Positions 36,740 through 46,398 of a stretch of 64,000 bases of DNA are shown piece by piece. Location: contig NZ_FNGF01000005.1 in NCBI RefSeq assembly GCF_900102815.1, positions 310,001-374,000 of the forward strand, written 5' to 3'. Origin of the DNA: Glycomyces sambucus (GTDB lineage: Bacteria > Actinomycetota > Actinomycetes > Mycobacteriales > Micromonosporaceae). How positions within the stretch are numbered: position 1 is the first letter of the stretch; every line of letters begins with the position of its first letter. The notes beneath the pieces were generated by a model, which saw only the letters and a program-made list of their open reading frames with translations, had not been told where the DNA came from and searched no databases. Position numbers and translations under genes: made by a program.

Positions 36740-37251
36740 TGGCAGACCAGCAGCCGCGCGTCGGCGTCATCATGGGGTCGGACTCCGACTGGCCCGTCAT
36801 GGAGGCCGCGACCGCCGCCCTCGCCGAGTTCGGCGTCCCCCACGAGGTCCGCGTGATCTCCGCCCACCGCACCCCGCAGGGCATGATCGACTACGCCGGC
36901 GCCGCCGCCTCCCGCGGCCTCCAGGCGATCATCGCCGGCGCGGGCGGCGCCGCCCACCTGCCCGGCATGGTCGCCTCCGCGACGCCCCTGCCCGTCATCG
37001 GCGTCCCCGTGCCCCTCAAGTACCTCGACGGCATGGACTCGCTCATGTCCATCGTCCAGATGCCCGCCGGGATCCCCGTCGCCACCGTCTCGATCGCCGG
37101 GGCCAGGAACGCCGGGCTCCTCGCCGTCCGCATCCTCGGCGCCGCCGACGAGGCCCTGCGCGACAGGATGACCGCCTACCAGGGCGACCTCGAACGCATG
37201 GTCGCCGACAAGGACGCGAACCTCCGCGAGCGGATCGCCCGCCCCGAATAG
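36739..37251 (+). CDS. purE: N5-carboxyaminoimidazole ribonucleotide mutase
   Basis: A 170-residue class I PurE that moves the carboxylate from N5 to C4 of the imidazole ring, following PurK. The active-site segments [14 protein letters not shown] (about 8-21), ISAHRTP (about 41-47) and [13 protein letters not shown] (about 68-80) are intact. The ATG shares one base with the purK stop. Confidence 0.96.
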   Translation: MADQQPRVGVIMGSDSDWPVMEAATAALAEFGVPHEVRVISAHRTPQGMIDYAGAAASRGLQAIIAGAGGAAHLPGMVASATPLPVIGVPVPLKYLDGMDSLMSIVQMPAGIPVATVSIAGARNAGLLAVRILGAADEALRDRMTAYQGDLERMVADKDANLRERIARPE

Positions 37252-37254
37252 CGC

Positions 37255-37283
37255 TTGCGCCGCACCGGCACCCGACCTAGCCT
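37255..37283 (+). promoter_or_regulatory. Promoter of the RidA gene, leaderless layout
   Basis: TTGCGC (37255-37260), 17 bp, then TAGCCT (37278-37283), ending six bases before the ATG at 37290. Confidence 0.6.
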
Positions 37284-37289
37284 CGGCGC

Positions 37290-37676
37290 ATGAGCGAACT
37301 CCACCCGACCGGCGGCTACGACCACGTGACCATCGTCGAGCCCGGCCGCCTCGCCTTCCTCGCCGGGCAGTGCCCGGTCGACGCCCAGGAACGCGTCGTC
37401 GGCGTCGGCGACCTCGACGCCCAGATCGAGCGGACCGCCGCCAACTGCCTCGCGGCGCTGGCCGCCGCGGGGGCGCGCCCCGAAGACGTCGTGCGGTCCG
37501 TGGTCTACGTGGTGAGCGGCGAGAGCCGCGTCGTCGGCGGCGCCTGGCACCGCCTCGCCGAACACCCCGAACTCGGCCCGGCCTTCAAGGCCGCCAGCAC
37601 CGTCACCGGCGTCACCGCCCTCGGCTACCAGGACCAGCTCATCGAGGTCGACCTCACCGCCAAGCTGCCCGAGTGA
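37290..37676 (+). CDS. RidA-family protein
   Basis: A 128-residue protein of the YjgF/YER057c/UK114 family, whose best-known members hydrolyse reactive enamines and imines formed from amino acids. The segment FLAGQCPVDAQERVVGVGD near residues 25-43 and VRSVVYVV near 70 fit the fold. The catalytic Arg of RidA (about position 105 in Escherichia coli) is not evident in FKAASTVTGVTALGYQ, so it may belong to another subgroup. Confidence 0.82.
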   Translation: MSELHPTGGYDHVTIVEPGRLAFLAGQCPVDAQERVVGVGDLDAQIERTAANCLAALAAAGARPEDVVRSVVYVVSGESRVVGGAWHRLAEHPELGPAFKAASTVTGVTALGYQDQLIEVDLTAKLPE

Positions 37677-37734
37677 CCCCGCGAGCGATGAGCCGCCGGG
37701 CGTCCCGCAGCACCGGCCCGCCGTTCGCGACCGC

Positions 37735-38898
37735 TTAGACCTCGGAGCAGAGGATCGCCGCGTGGGCCTCGCCTATGCGGGTCGCCACGAGCGTGGCCTC
37801 GCCGTCGCCCTTGAGCTTGAGCTGCTTTCGCAGGGCCGCCGGGTCGATGCCGGTGCCGCGCTGCTTGATCGTGAGGCGGCCGATGCCGCGTTCGGCCAGG
37901 AGCGCCTTGAGCTTCTTGGGGTGCAGGGGCCAGACCTCCTCCACCTTCCAGGCCCGCGCGAACGGCGTCGCGGTCAGGTCGTCGGCGTAGAGGTACGCGA
38001 TCTGCCCGCTCGCGGTGTGCGCGCCGAGGCCGGCGGCGAGTTCGGCCACCAGGCCCGCCCGGATCACCGCGCCGTCCGGTTCGTAGAGGTACGCCGCCAC
38101 CGCCCCGACCTCGGCCCGCTCCTCGCCGCTGCCGGTCAGCTCGTGCCACTCGCCCGCCTTGCACACGCTCGCGCGGCGCTTCACCCGCGCGGCCTCCCCG
38201 AGCCACAGGCACGCCTCGACCACGTCCCGGTCCACCGAGACCCACTCGGCCTCGGCGCCCGCCGGAATCCACTCGTGGCCGATCCCCGGCCCGAGTTTCA
38301 CCGCCGCGAACCGCGCCCCCGACAGGTGCTCCAGGAGCGCGTCGAGGGGCGGGGAGTAGTCCGCCGGGTTGAAGTTCCTGCCCGCACCCGAGCGCCGGGC
38401 CGGGTCGGCGAACGCCGCACCTGACAACGGGGTCCCCAGGGCGTCGCCCACCCGGACCTCGACGCGCAGGCCCGCCGCCGCCGCGTTCGCTCTGGCGAAC
38501 GCCGCGGTCTCCTCGCTCAGGTCCACCGCCGCGACCTCGAGGCCCGCCTCCGCGAACGCCAGGGCCTCGGTCCCGAGCCCGCAGCACAGGTCCGTGACAT
38601 GAGTCGACGCGGCCGCGAACCGGGCCGCGCGGCGCACCGCGACGGGCCACCGCGTGGCCTGCTCCAGGCCCGCCCGCGTGAAGTACAGCCGGTCCGCCCG
38701 CTCGCCGAACTTGGCCCGGGCGTGCCCGCGGAGGTCCGCGAGGGTCAGCGCCGCGGCCGCGAGGTCGGGGTCGACGCCCGCCTTGCGGAGCGTCAGCGGG
38801 GCGCGGTCGCCGTCGGCCGCGAGGGCCCGCGCGGCGCGCTCCTGGAGGTCCGGGTCGGCGGTGAGGGCTTCGAGCAGGCTGGTTCGCACGCGGTCCAT
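37735..38898 (-). CDS. Class I SAM-dependent methyltransferase with THUMP-like tail
   Basis: A 387-residue protein. The SAM-binding glycine motif is VTDLCCGLGTEALAFAEAGL (about residues 99-118), with DLSEETAAFARANA following and FADPARR (about 160-166) as the catalytic-loop candidate. The last third resembles a THUMP-like domain, ending around residue 380. Homologues occur next to groESL in actinomycetes and may modify RNA, but the substrate is not known. The ATG at 38898 follows GGAGG at eight bases. It is divergent from groES. Confidence 0.85.
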   Translation of the reverse strand: MDRVRTSLLEALTADPDLQERAARALAADGDRAPLTLRKAGVDPDLAAAALTLADLRGHARAKFGERADRLYFTRAGLEQATRWPVAVRRAARFAAASTHVTDLCCGLGTEALAFAEAGLEVAAVDLSEETAAFARANAAAAGLRVEVRVGDALGTPLSGAAFADPARRSGAGRNFNPADYSPPLDALLEHLSGARFAAVKLGPGIGHEWIPAGAEAEWVSVDRDVVEACLWLGEAARVKRRASVCKAGEWHELTGSGEERAEVGAVAAYLYEPDGAVIRAGLVAELAAGLGAHTASGQIAYLYADDLTATPFARAWKVEEVWPLHPKKLKALLAERGIGRLTIKQRGTGIDPAALRKQLKLKGDGEATLVATRIGEAHAAILCSEV

Positions 38899-38921
38899 GG
38901 TATGACCTCCGAGACCCGCTG

Positions 38922-38950
38922 TTGACGTCCCCACCTGCACGAACTAACCT
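38922..38950 (+). promoter_or_regulatory. groESL promoter 1
   Basis: TTGACG (38922-38927), 17 bp, then TAACCT (38945-38950). The expected transcript start near 38957 falls inside the first CIRCE element. Confidence 0.8.
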
Positions 38951-38955
38951 CTGCC

Positions 38956-38982
38956 TTAGCACTCGCAGGGCGAGATTGCTAA
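38956..38982 (+). promoter_or_regulatory. CIRCE element 1 (HrcA operator)
   Basis: TTAGCACTC, nine bases, GATTGCTAA. It differs from the CIRCE consensus (TTAGCACTC-N9-GAGTGCTAA) at one base. Confidence 0.9.
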
Positions 38983-38986
38983 GCGC

Positions 38987-38992
38987 TATGAT
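38987..38992 (+). promoter_or_regulatory. Possible second groESL -10 box
   Basis: TATGAT between the two CIRCE elements would start transcription inside the second one. No good -35 box is visible. Confidence 0.4.
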
Positions 38993-38996
38993 CGCC

Positions 38997-39023
38997 TTGG
39001 CACTCTCTCCGCGAGAGTGCCAG
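38997..39023 (+). promoter_or_regulatory. CIRCE element 2 (HrcA operator)
   Basis: TTGGCACTC, nine bases, GAGTGCCAG, a CIRCE variant common in actinomycetes. HrcA bound to either element would repress groESL until heat shock. Confidence 0.88.
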
Positions 39024-39111
39024 CCACGGGCCGGTGCCTCGGCACCCGCGACGACGAGACCCGCGCTGTCGTGGCGGACATCCGTAGTGAACACGCGTTT
39101 GGAGAATCCAA

Positions 39112-39411
39112 GTGAGCAAGGCTGCCATCAAGCCGCTGGGCGACCGCATCGTGGTCCAGGCGAACGAGGCCGAGACCACCACCGCCTCTGGCCTGGTCAT
39201 CCCGGACACCGCCAAGGAGAAGCCCCAGGAGGGCACCGTTCTGGCCGTCGGCCCGGGCGCCTTCGACGACAAGGGCAACCGCCTCCCGATCGACGTGAAG
39301 GTCGGCGACGTGGTCATCTACTCCAAGTACGGCGGCACCGAGGTCAAGTACGCCGGCGAGGAGTACCTCGTCCTGTCCTCGCGCGACGTCCTCGCGGTCG
39401 TCGAGCAGTAG
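39112..39411 (+). CDS. groES: Co-chaperonin GroES
   Basis: A 99-residue 10-kDa co-chaperonin that caps GroEL. Family motifs PLGDRIVVQ, the mobile loop around [19 protein letters not shown], and [15 protein letters not shown] are present. The GTG at 39112 follows TTGGAGAATCC. With groEL it forms a heat-shock operon behind two CIRCE elements. Confidence 0.97.
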   Translation: MSKAAIKPLGDRIVVQANEAETTTASGLVIPDTAKEKPQEGTVLAVGPGAFDDKGNRLPIDVKVGDVVIYSKYGGTEVKYAGEEYLVLSSRDVLAVVEQ

Positions 39412-39455
39412 ACGCGTCCAGGGCCCTCCCACGGAGGGCCCGTTCGCGTTCCTAG

Positions 39456-41102
<1,647 letters not shown>

Positions 41103-41154
41103 TCCCGGGACCCCCTGAGCGGCAAGCGACCGCGCTCCCTCCGGGGAGCGGACA

Positions 41155-41187
41155 CGAAGGGCCGCCGACGGTGTCGGCGGCCCTTCG
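41155..41187 (+). terminator. groESL terminator
   Basis: A perfect 15-bp stem (CGAAGGGCCGCCGAC) with a GGT loop, 53 bp after the groEL stop. A smaller hairpin (CGCTCCC/GGGAGCG, 41133-41150) precedes it. Confidence 0.8.
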
Positions 41188-41237
41188 GCGTCCCCGCCGG
41201 CGGCACCGCCGCGGGCGGGAACCGCAAGTGTCAACAT

Positions 41238-41265
41238 CCCGACAGTTGGTCGCGCAGCTGTCGGG
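41238..41265. promoter_or_regulatory. CCCGACAG-N12-CTGTCGGG inverted repeat
   Basis: A perfect 8-bp inverted repeat with a 12-bp spacer, just upstream of a -10-like TAGAGT (41273-41278). It could be an operator for an unannotated short transcript. Confidence 0.45.
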
Positions 41266-41280
41266 AAACCGATAGAGTTC

Positions 41281-41324
41281 AAGTGCCTTCGCGGCCTTTG
41301 GGGATCGGAGCCGCGAAGGCACTT
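41281..41324. terminator. Strong intrinsic terminator
   Basis: A perfect 15-bp stem (AAGTGCCTTCGCGGC) with a 14-base loop, followed by TTATGC on the + strand so that four Ts follow the GGCAC. It may end the ABC-ATPase transcript (minus strand, 88 bp after its stop) and any + strand readthrough or short RNA. Confidence 0.8.
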
Positions 41325-41411
41325 TTATGCCCTGGTTTCAGACGGGACGCCACCCGTTCCGGCCACCACCCGGTGATCGCTCGTCCCGGTGCCTGCCGCC
41401 CCGTCCACGGA

Positions 41412-43148
41412 TCACTCCCCGTCCCGCCGCACCCGCAGCTCCCGCATCCGGTTGAGCGCCGCGGCCACCTCGAACCTCCTGGGGACCGCGAAGTCGGCGT
41501 CCCTGATCCGCAGCAGCTCCGCCTCGCCCCCGGCCTCCATCGCGGCGTCGAAGCGGTCCAGCGCCTCCGCCACGGTCGCGGTCCCGTCGATCCACCCGCG
41601 CCGCACCGCGGCCTCCAGGGCGAGCCCGATGCCGGCGGTCATCGACGGGTCGGTGATCTGCTCCACGGCCCGCACGTCGATCTCGGACTCCCCGAACCGC
41701 AGCCCGTCGGTGCCGCCCGCGCGGATCTTCTGCTTCCCGCGCGACTCCGAGGACACCGACCGCGCGTCGACCACGCGCGCCCGCGGCATCCGGAACCCCT
41801 CGGCCTCCACTCTCCGCCCGGTCGGCTTGGCCGCCAGCGCCTTCGCGCGCTCGGTCACGTCCTCGGGGACGTACGCGTCCATGAGGACCACCCGGTCGGC
41901 GACGTCCATGTAGTCGCCCGAGCCGCCCATGACGAGCACCACCGCGACCCCGTGGTCGTCGGCCATCGACCGCACCACGTCGACCAGCGGCGTGAGCGGT
42001 TCGCGGTCCTTCGCGACCAGCTCCTGCATCCGCGCGTCGCGGATCATCAGGTTCGTGGCGGCGGTGTCCTCGTCGATGAGCAGCACCCGCGCGCCCGCTT
42101 CGAGCGACTCGACAACGGCCGCGGCCTGCGAGGTCGAGCCCGAGGCGTTCTCGGTGGAGAAGTGCCGCGTGTCGTCGCCCGAAGGCAGGTGGTCGACGAA
42201 CGCGTGCACGTCGACGCCCGTGACGGCCCGGCCGTCCTCGGCGCGGACCTTCACCGCGGTGCGGTCGGCGACGACGAGGTCGCGCCCGTCGCCGGGCACG
42301 TGGTCCCACACCCCGGACTCCAAGGCCCGCAGCAGGGTCGACTTGCCGTGGAAGCCGCCGCCGACGATGAGCGTGACCCCCGGGCCGATCCCCATGCCGC
42401 GCACGGTCCCCGCGTGCGGCAGCTCGACCTCGACCGCGAGCGGGTCGGGGGAGCGGAACGCCACCCCGGACTCCATCGGCCGATCGTCCACACCGGACCT
42501 CCGCGCGAGCATCGCCCCGTCGGCGACGAACGCCACGAGGCCCTGCTCCGCGACCCGCTCCCGCAGGGCCGCAACGTCGTCGGCGTGCCGGATCCAGGTC
42601 CCGGCCTCCTCCTCGGCCACCGCGAGCGCGTCGTCGGCGGTGTCCGGCAGGTCCTCGCACAGCAGCCGCGCGGCCTGGCGCCCGGCGATGCGCCGCCCGT
42701 GCCCGGGCAGCTGCGCGCCGAGCCGGAAGACGACCGAGCCGTCCCCGCCGACCTCGCACGAGGCCCGGCGCAGGATCTCCTGGCCGCCCGCGTCGATCCG
42801 CAGGTCCCTTGTCGGGCAGGACTTCCTGAACCGCTTCGCGAGGAGCACCGCGATCGCGCGGCGCCGCTCGGGGGTGGCGTACCACTCGGGCAGGAGGTCC
42901 GCCGCCTCGGCGTCGAACCGGAGCTCCACCCGGCTCGGCGGCGCGAACGGATCCGACTGCACCTTCGAAATGTCGAGAATCGCCGGGCCTGTCCACCATT
43001 TGCCACGCAAGGATTTATATCGGCCGTAACTCGTACCTTCCAGGGCCGTTAGTTCGTTAGACAGGTCATGGCGAGGTGGATGCGAACGATGATCACCAAA
43101 ATCGCGGGACTCGGCCCGGTGCTGTCGTCCGCCTCTTCGCTGTGTCAT
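41412..43148 (-). CDS. ABC-ATPase-domain protein (PF09818-like)
   Basis: Up to 578 residues. The protein resembles the 'ABC_ATPase domain' family of bacterial proteins of unknown role. The Walker A-like segment is IVGGGFHGKSTLLRALESG (about 259-277), and a Walker B candidate VLLIDEDTAATNLMIRD (about 361-377) follows. The start is uncertain: the family should begin near SNELTALEGTSYGRYKSLRG, but the only codon there is a CTG at 43064. The ATG at 43148 gives 28 extra residues and has only a poor ribosome site. It is divergent from the BldM-like regulator. Confidence 0.8.
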   Translation of the reverse strand: MTQRRGGRQHRAESRDFGDHRSHPPRHDLSNELTALEGTSYGRYKSLRGKWWTGPAILDISKVQSDPFAPPSRVELRFDAEAADLLPEWYATPERRRAIAVLLAKRFRKSCPTRDLRIDAGGQEILRRASCEVGGDGSVVFRLGAQLPGHGRRIAGRQAARLLCEDLPDTADDALAVAEEEAGTWIRHADDVAALRERVAEQGLVAFVADGAMLARRSGVDDRPMESGVAFRSPDPLAVEVELPHAGTVRGMGIGPGVTLIVGGGFHGKSTLLRALESGVWDHVPGDGRDLVVADRTAVKVRAEDGRAVTGVDVHAFVDHLPSGDDTRHFSTENASGSTSQAAAVVESLEAGARVLLIDEDTAATNLMIRDARMQELVAKDREPLTPLVDVVRSMADDHGVAVVLVMGGSGDYMDVADRVVLMDAYVPEDVTERAKALAAKPTGRRVEAEGFRMPRARVVDARSVSSESRGKQKIRAGGTDGLRFGESEIDVRAVEQITDPSMTAGIGLALEAAVRRGWIDGTATVAEALDRFDAAMEAGGEAELLRIRDADFAVPRRFEVAAALNRMRELRVRRDGE

Positions 43149-43227
43149 GCCCCCAGTTTCCCATCAGGGTCGAGGTCTTCGCGTCAGCGAACCCGAACAC
43201 CATGCGTCCACGCCTCTTCCCGGAAAC

Positions 43228-43247
43228 CTCGAAAAGTCACTCGAAAA
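43228..43247. repeat. CTCGAAAA direct repeat upstream of the BldM-like gene
   Basis: CTCGAAAA occurs at 43228-43235 and 43240-43247, one helical turn apart, in the AT-richest part of the divergent region. It could be a regulator site. Confidence 0.35.
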
Positions 43248-43338
43248 ATTCGCGCGAACCCGCGTCATGGCGGCGGACCGCCTGCGTGCTGGATCTAGAG
43301 AGACACGCACGGCCTACCGCACCGAAAGGTAGAACAAA

Positions 43339-43959
43339 GTGAGAACCGTACTGGTCTGTGTTAAGACTCCTCAAGCCGGACAGAAGATCTCGGCCTGCGC
43401 GACCCGCATGGGCCTGGCGCAGGCGGTCAAGTCGGTCGAGGGATCGCCCGAGCTGTTCCTCGAGCTCGGCCGCCGGCAGGTGGACGTCGTGCTCGTGGAC
43501 GTGGCGCTCGCCGCCCCGGACCCGGTCAAGTTCGTCAAGACCGTCCGCGCCCGTTCGCCCCGCACCGGGGTCCTGCTCTCCGGCGCGGCGGACCCCCGTA
43601 CCGCCGCGATGGTGGTGGCCGCCGGCGCCCGGGGCGTCATCCGCACGCCGTCCAACAACTCCGACGACCTGCTGGTCGCGCTCGCGCAGGCGATCATGTT
43701 CGCCTCGCCGAGCCTCCAGCGGGTCACCGAGACCGTCCCCCGGCAGCGCTCGACCCTCCAGGGCATGAAGCTGACCGAGCGCGAGCTCCAGGTCCTGCGC
43801 GGCATGTCCGAGGGCAAGTCGAACGCCGAGATCGGGCGCGACCTGTTCGTCTCGGAGGACACCGTCAAGACCCATGCGCGGCGCATGTTCCGCAAGCTCG
43901 GCGCGCGCGACCGGGCCCACGCCGTGGCAGAGGCGTTCCGCTCGGGACTCGTCTGCTAG
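43339..43959 (+). CDS. BldM-like orphan response regulator
   Basis: A 206-residue protein with a receiver-like domain (about 1-120) and a LuxR-type helix-turn-helix (about 141-206). The output domain, LTERELQVLRGMSEGKSNAE then SEDTVKTHARRMFRKLGARD and AHAVAEAF, is close to that of BldM, a developmental regulator of actinomycetes. The receiver has lost the acidic pair (VLVCVKTPQ in place of a VDD motif), although an Asp remains at about 54 (VVLVDV) and the usual Lys is Arg in GVIRTP. Phosphorylation is therefore unlikely. The GTG at 43339 is weakly supported by AGGTAGAAC. No kinase gene is adjacent. Confidence 0.88.
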   Translation: MRTVLVCVKTPQAGQKISACATRMGLAQAVKSVEGSPELFLELGRRQVDVVLVDVALAAPDPVKFVKTVRARSPRTGVLLSGAADPRTAAMVVAAGARGVIRTPSNNSDDLLVALAQAIMFASPSLQRVTETVPRQRSTLQGMKLTERELQVLRGMSEGKSNAEIGRDLFVSEDTVKTHARRMFRKLGARDRAHAVAEAFRSGLVC

Positions 43960-44041
43960 TCCGTCCACTCCGGACCGACGTGCGTCCCGCCTGGCAGGAC
44001 GGGATACCGCGCGGTCCGACCGAACCTCGACCGGCGCCCGA

Positions 44042-45253
44042 TCAGCGGGGATCGGCCAGCGCCAGCAGGACCTCGTCGCTTCCCGGAGCGGCGACGAGCT
44101 GCAGGCCCACCGGCAGGGCCTCGACCTCGCCCGCGGGCAGGGCCAGTCCGGGTGCCCCGGACAGCCCCGCGATGCACGTCAACCGCACGATCGCCTCGCG
44201 GTCGGGCTCCTCGCCGATGAGCGGCGCGGGTCCGGGCGCGGCGGGGACCGCGAGCGCGGTGCCCGCGGGGAGCCGGTCCCTGACCAGCGCCACGACGCCG
44301 CTGCGGACCCGCTGCGCCCCGGTGACCTCGGCGCTGCCGATCCGCGACGCGTTCGCGAAGCGCGCCTTGACTCCCGGACCGAACTCGGGCCGGGACGCCT
44401 CGATCCACGCGCCGTGCGCCTGCCATGCCTCCCACGCCTGGAGGACGGCGTACGCGCGGCGCGCCGACTCGAGCGGCGTCACCGCGCCCGGGGTCGGCTC
44501 GCGGCCGGACTCGCGGTCGAGCGCACCGCCGAGACCGAGGTGCGGGTCGTCGAAGAACGGGGTCGTGTCCACGTCGAGGCCGAGCGCCTCGACCGCGGGC
44601 CACACCGCTGCGCGGGTCGCGTCGGGGACCTCGTCCCAGACGTCGCGGGGCGCGAGCAGCCGCGTGAGGGGCGCGCGCGCCTCCTCCGGCTCGCCGAGGA
44701 GCACCTCCATGGCGAGGCGCAGCGTGCGCGCGTCCCTGGTGAGCACCCCGGCGGTGTCGAACGTGGGCGCGAGCGGCACGGCCCCGGCGAGGCTCACCCG
44801 CCCGTGGGTGGGCCGCAGCCCGTACAGGCCGCAGTAGGACGCCGGCACGCGGATCGACCCGCCGGTGTCGGTGCCGAGCCCGATGTCGGCCAGCCCCAAG
44901 GCGACCGCGGACGCCGAGCCCGAGGACGACCCGCCGGGCACCCGCCCGGGCGCGGCCGGGTTCTCAGGGGTCCCGTAGTGGAAGTTCGAGCCGTTCAGGC
45001 TCCACGCGAGCTCGTCGGTGACCGTCTTCCCGACCACGCGCGCCCCGGCCGCGCGCAGCAGCGCGACCGCCGCCGCGTCGGCCTCCGCGGGCCCGTGCGT
45101 CTCCAGCCACCGCGGGTTCCCGGCGCCCGTGGGCGTCCCGGCCAGGTCGAACAGGTCCTTGACGGCCAGGCGCAGGCCCTCGAGCGGCCCGGGCTCCCCG
45201 GTGTCGTCGAAGGCGGCGCCGTCGTCCACGAGGGCGATGAACGGATCGGTCAT
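44042..45253 (-). CDS. Amidase (amidase signature family)
   Basis: A 403-residue amide hydrolase with the Ser-cisSer-Lys triad of the family: Lys32 in RLAVKDLF, the glycine/serine stretch VPGGSSSGSASAVA (about 107-120), and DTGGSIRVPASYCGLYGLRP (about 131-150) with the nucleophile. It resembles AtzE-type and related small amidases; the substrate is not readable. The end overlaps the start of the acetamidase-type gene read before it, so the two form an operon. It belongs to the GTATAC cluster. Confidence 0.9.
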   Translation of the reverse strand: MTDPFIALVDDGAAFDDTGEPGPLEGLRLAVKDLFDLAGTPTGAGNPRWLETHGPAEADAAAVALLRAAGARVVGKTVTDELAWSLNGSNFHYGTPENPAAPGRVPGGSSSGSASAVALGLADIGLGTDTGGSIRVPASYCGLYGLRPTHGRVSLAGAVPLAPTFDTAGVLTRDARTLRLAMEVLLGEPEEARAPLTRLLAPRDVWDEVPDATRAAVWPAVEALGLDVDTTPFFDDPHLGLGGALDRESGREPTPGAVTPLESARRAYAVLQAWEAWQAHGAWIEASRPEFGPGVKARFANASRIGSAEVTGAQRVRSGVVALVRDRLPAGTALAVPAAPGPAPLIGEEPDREAIVRLTCIAGLSGAPGLALPAGEVEALPVGLQLVAAPGSDEVLLALADPR

Positions 45254-46326
45254 GGGCGGAGCTCCTTGGTGGCGGGGGCGGTGAGGTCGAGGTCTTTCGG
45301 CAGCGTGACATGGGCGCCCTTGACGAGGTCAACGACCTGCGAGATCCGCACGTCCACCGCCGCGCTCAGGTACGCGAGCGCGACAGGCCCGGGCAGGCCG
45401 TGCCGCTCCCGCAGGAACGCCAGCGCGGCGCGCACGGCCTTGCGGACCGCTTCGTCGAGGTCCTCGTCGAGCCCCGTCGTGATCCAGTGTTCCCCGGTCT
45501 CGGCGTACGGGCCGCCAAGGGCCGCGGCGAGTCTCCTCACGGCCGGGTCGGCGCGGACCGTCAGCCGCAGGGTCGCGCGCAGCGGCGCCTCGAACGCCGT
45601 CAGCGCCACCTCCCCGTCGCCCTGCGAGAAGTGCGGGTCGCCGGTGTAGAACGACGCGCCGGGGACGGCGACCGGCAGGTACAGCCTCGACCCGGTGCCC
45701 AGCAGCCGGATGTCGAGGTTCCCGCCGTGCGGCCCCGGCGGCACGGAGTGGACGGGGGCCGCGGTCGCGGGCGCGGTCCCCATGATGCCGAGGAACGGCG
45801 CCAGGTCGAACCGCAGCGACCTGCCGTCCCCGGTCGGGATCACGCCCCGCCCTTGGGGATCGACGGTGGCGACGACGCTGACGCTGCCCTCGCCGAGCGG
45901 GTACTCCCCGGCGAGCGCGCCGCGCCCGTGCCGGTTGCTGACCACGCCGTAGGGGGCGCGCCGCTCCAGCTCCAGGACCTCGACCTCCAGCACGTCCCCG
46001 GGTTCGGCGCCCTCGACGTGCACGGGCCCGGTGACGACGTGCGGTCCGGCGCCGGGCGCGCGCACGCACTCGCGGGCGATGCGCGCCGCGTCCTCCAGGA
46101 CCTCGCCGATCCCGTTGGCGCCGAAGAACGCCTTCGGGTCGCCGCCCTGGTCCTCGAGCAGCCCTTCGTGGCTGACGGTGTCCACGCACACGGTCGCGCC
46201 CGACCGCACCCGCAGGACCGGCGCGCTCGCCGCGTTCGGCAGCAGCCCCCAGGACACGGTCCCGGGCTCCGACGGCAGGTAGTGGTCGGCGCGGTCGCAG
46301 GCGGCGAGCGGCTGGAGGAGCGTCAT
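45250..46326 (-). CDS. Acetamidase/formamidase family protein
   Basis: A 358-residue hydrolase of short amides. The family stretches VHVEGAEPGDVLEVEVLEL (about 101-119), GTAPATAAPVHSVPPGPHGG and GASFYTGDPHFSQGDGEVA (about 225-243) are clear. Members release ammonia from formamide or acetamide. The ATG at 46326 has no good ribosome site, and the frame is open upstream, but family similarity starts here. A GTATAC palindrome lies 33 bp upstream, between this gene and the divergent gntR-type gene. Confidence 0.88.
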   Translation of the reverse strand: MTLLQPLAACDRADHYLPSEPGTVSWGLLPNAASAPVLRVRSGATVCVDTVSHEGLLEDQGGDPKAFFGANGIGEVLEDAARIARECVRAPGAGPHVVTGPVHVEGAEPGDVLEVEVLELERRAPYGVVSNRHGRGALAGEYPLGEGSVSVVATVDPQGRGVIPTGDGRSLRFDLAPFLGIMGTAPATAAPVHSVPPGPHGGNLDIRLLGTGSRLYLPVAVPGASFYTGDPHFSQGDGEVALTAFEAPLRATLRLTVRADPAVRRLAAALGGPYAETGEHWITTGLDEDLDEAVRKAVRAALAFLRERHGLPGPVALAYLSAAVDVRISQVVDLVKGAHVTLPKDLDLTAPATKELRP

Positions 46327-46358
46327 GAGGAGGCACCGCGTTCCGGGGGCGAGGGAGT

Positions 46359-46364
46359 GTATAC
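46359..46364. promoter_or_regulatory. GTATAC site 1, divergent acetamidase/GntR promoter
   Basis: TGTATACGA context, in the 72-bp divergent region, 35 bp before the GntR-gene ATG and 33 bp before the acetamidase ATG. It is a likely operator of the GntR protein. Confidence 0.6.
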
Positions 46365-46398
46365 GAGAATGGTGGCCTGATCGTAGTGGAGGCGGTTC

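Larger units (their letters stand above)
41103..41411. other. 309-bp gap between groEL and the ABC-ATPase gene
   Basis: Apart from the groESL terminator it holds an inverted repeat at 41238-41265, a -10-like TAGAGT at 41273-41278 and a very strong hairpin at 41281-41324 with a T tract. No protein-coding frame is supported. Confidence 0.5.
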
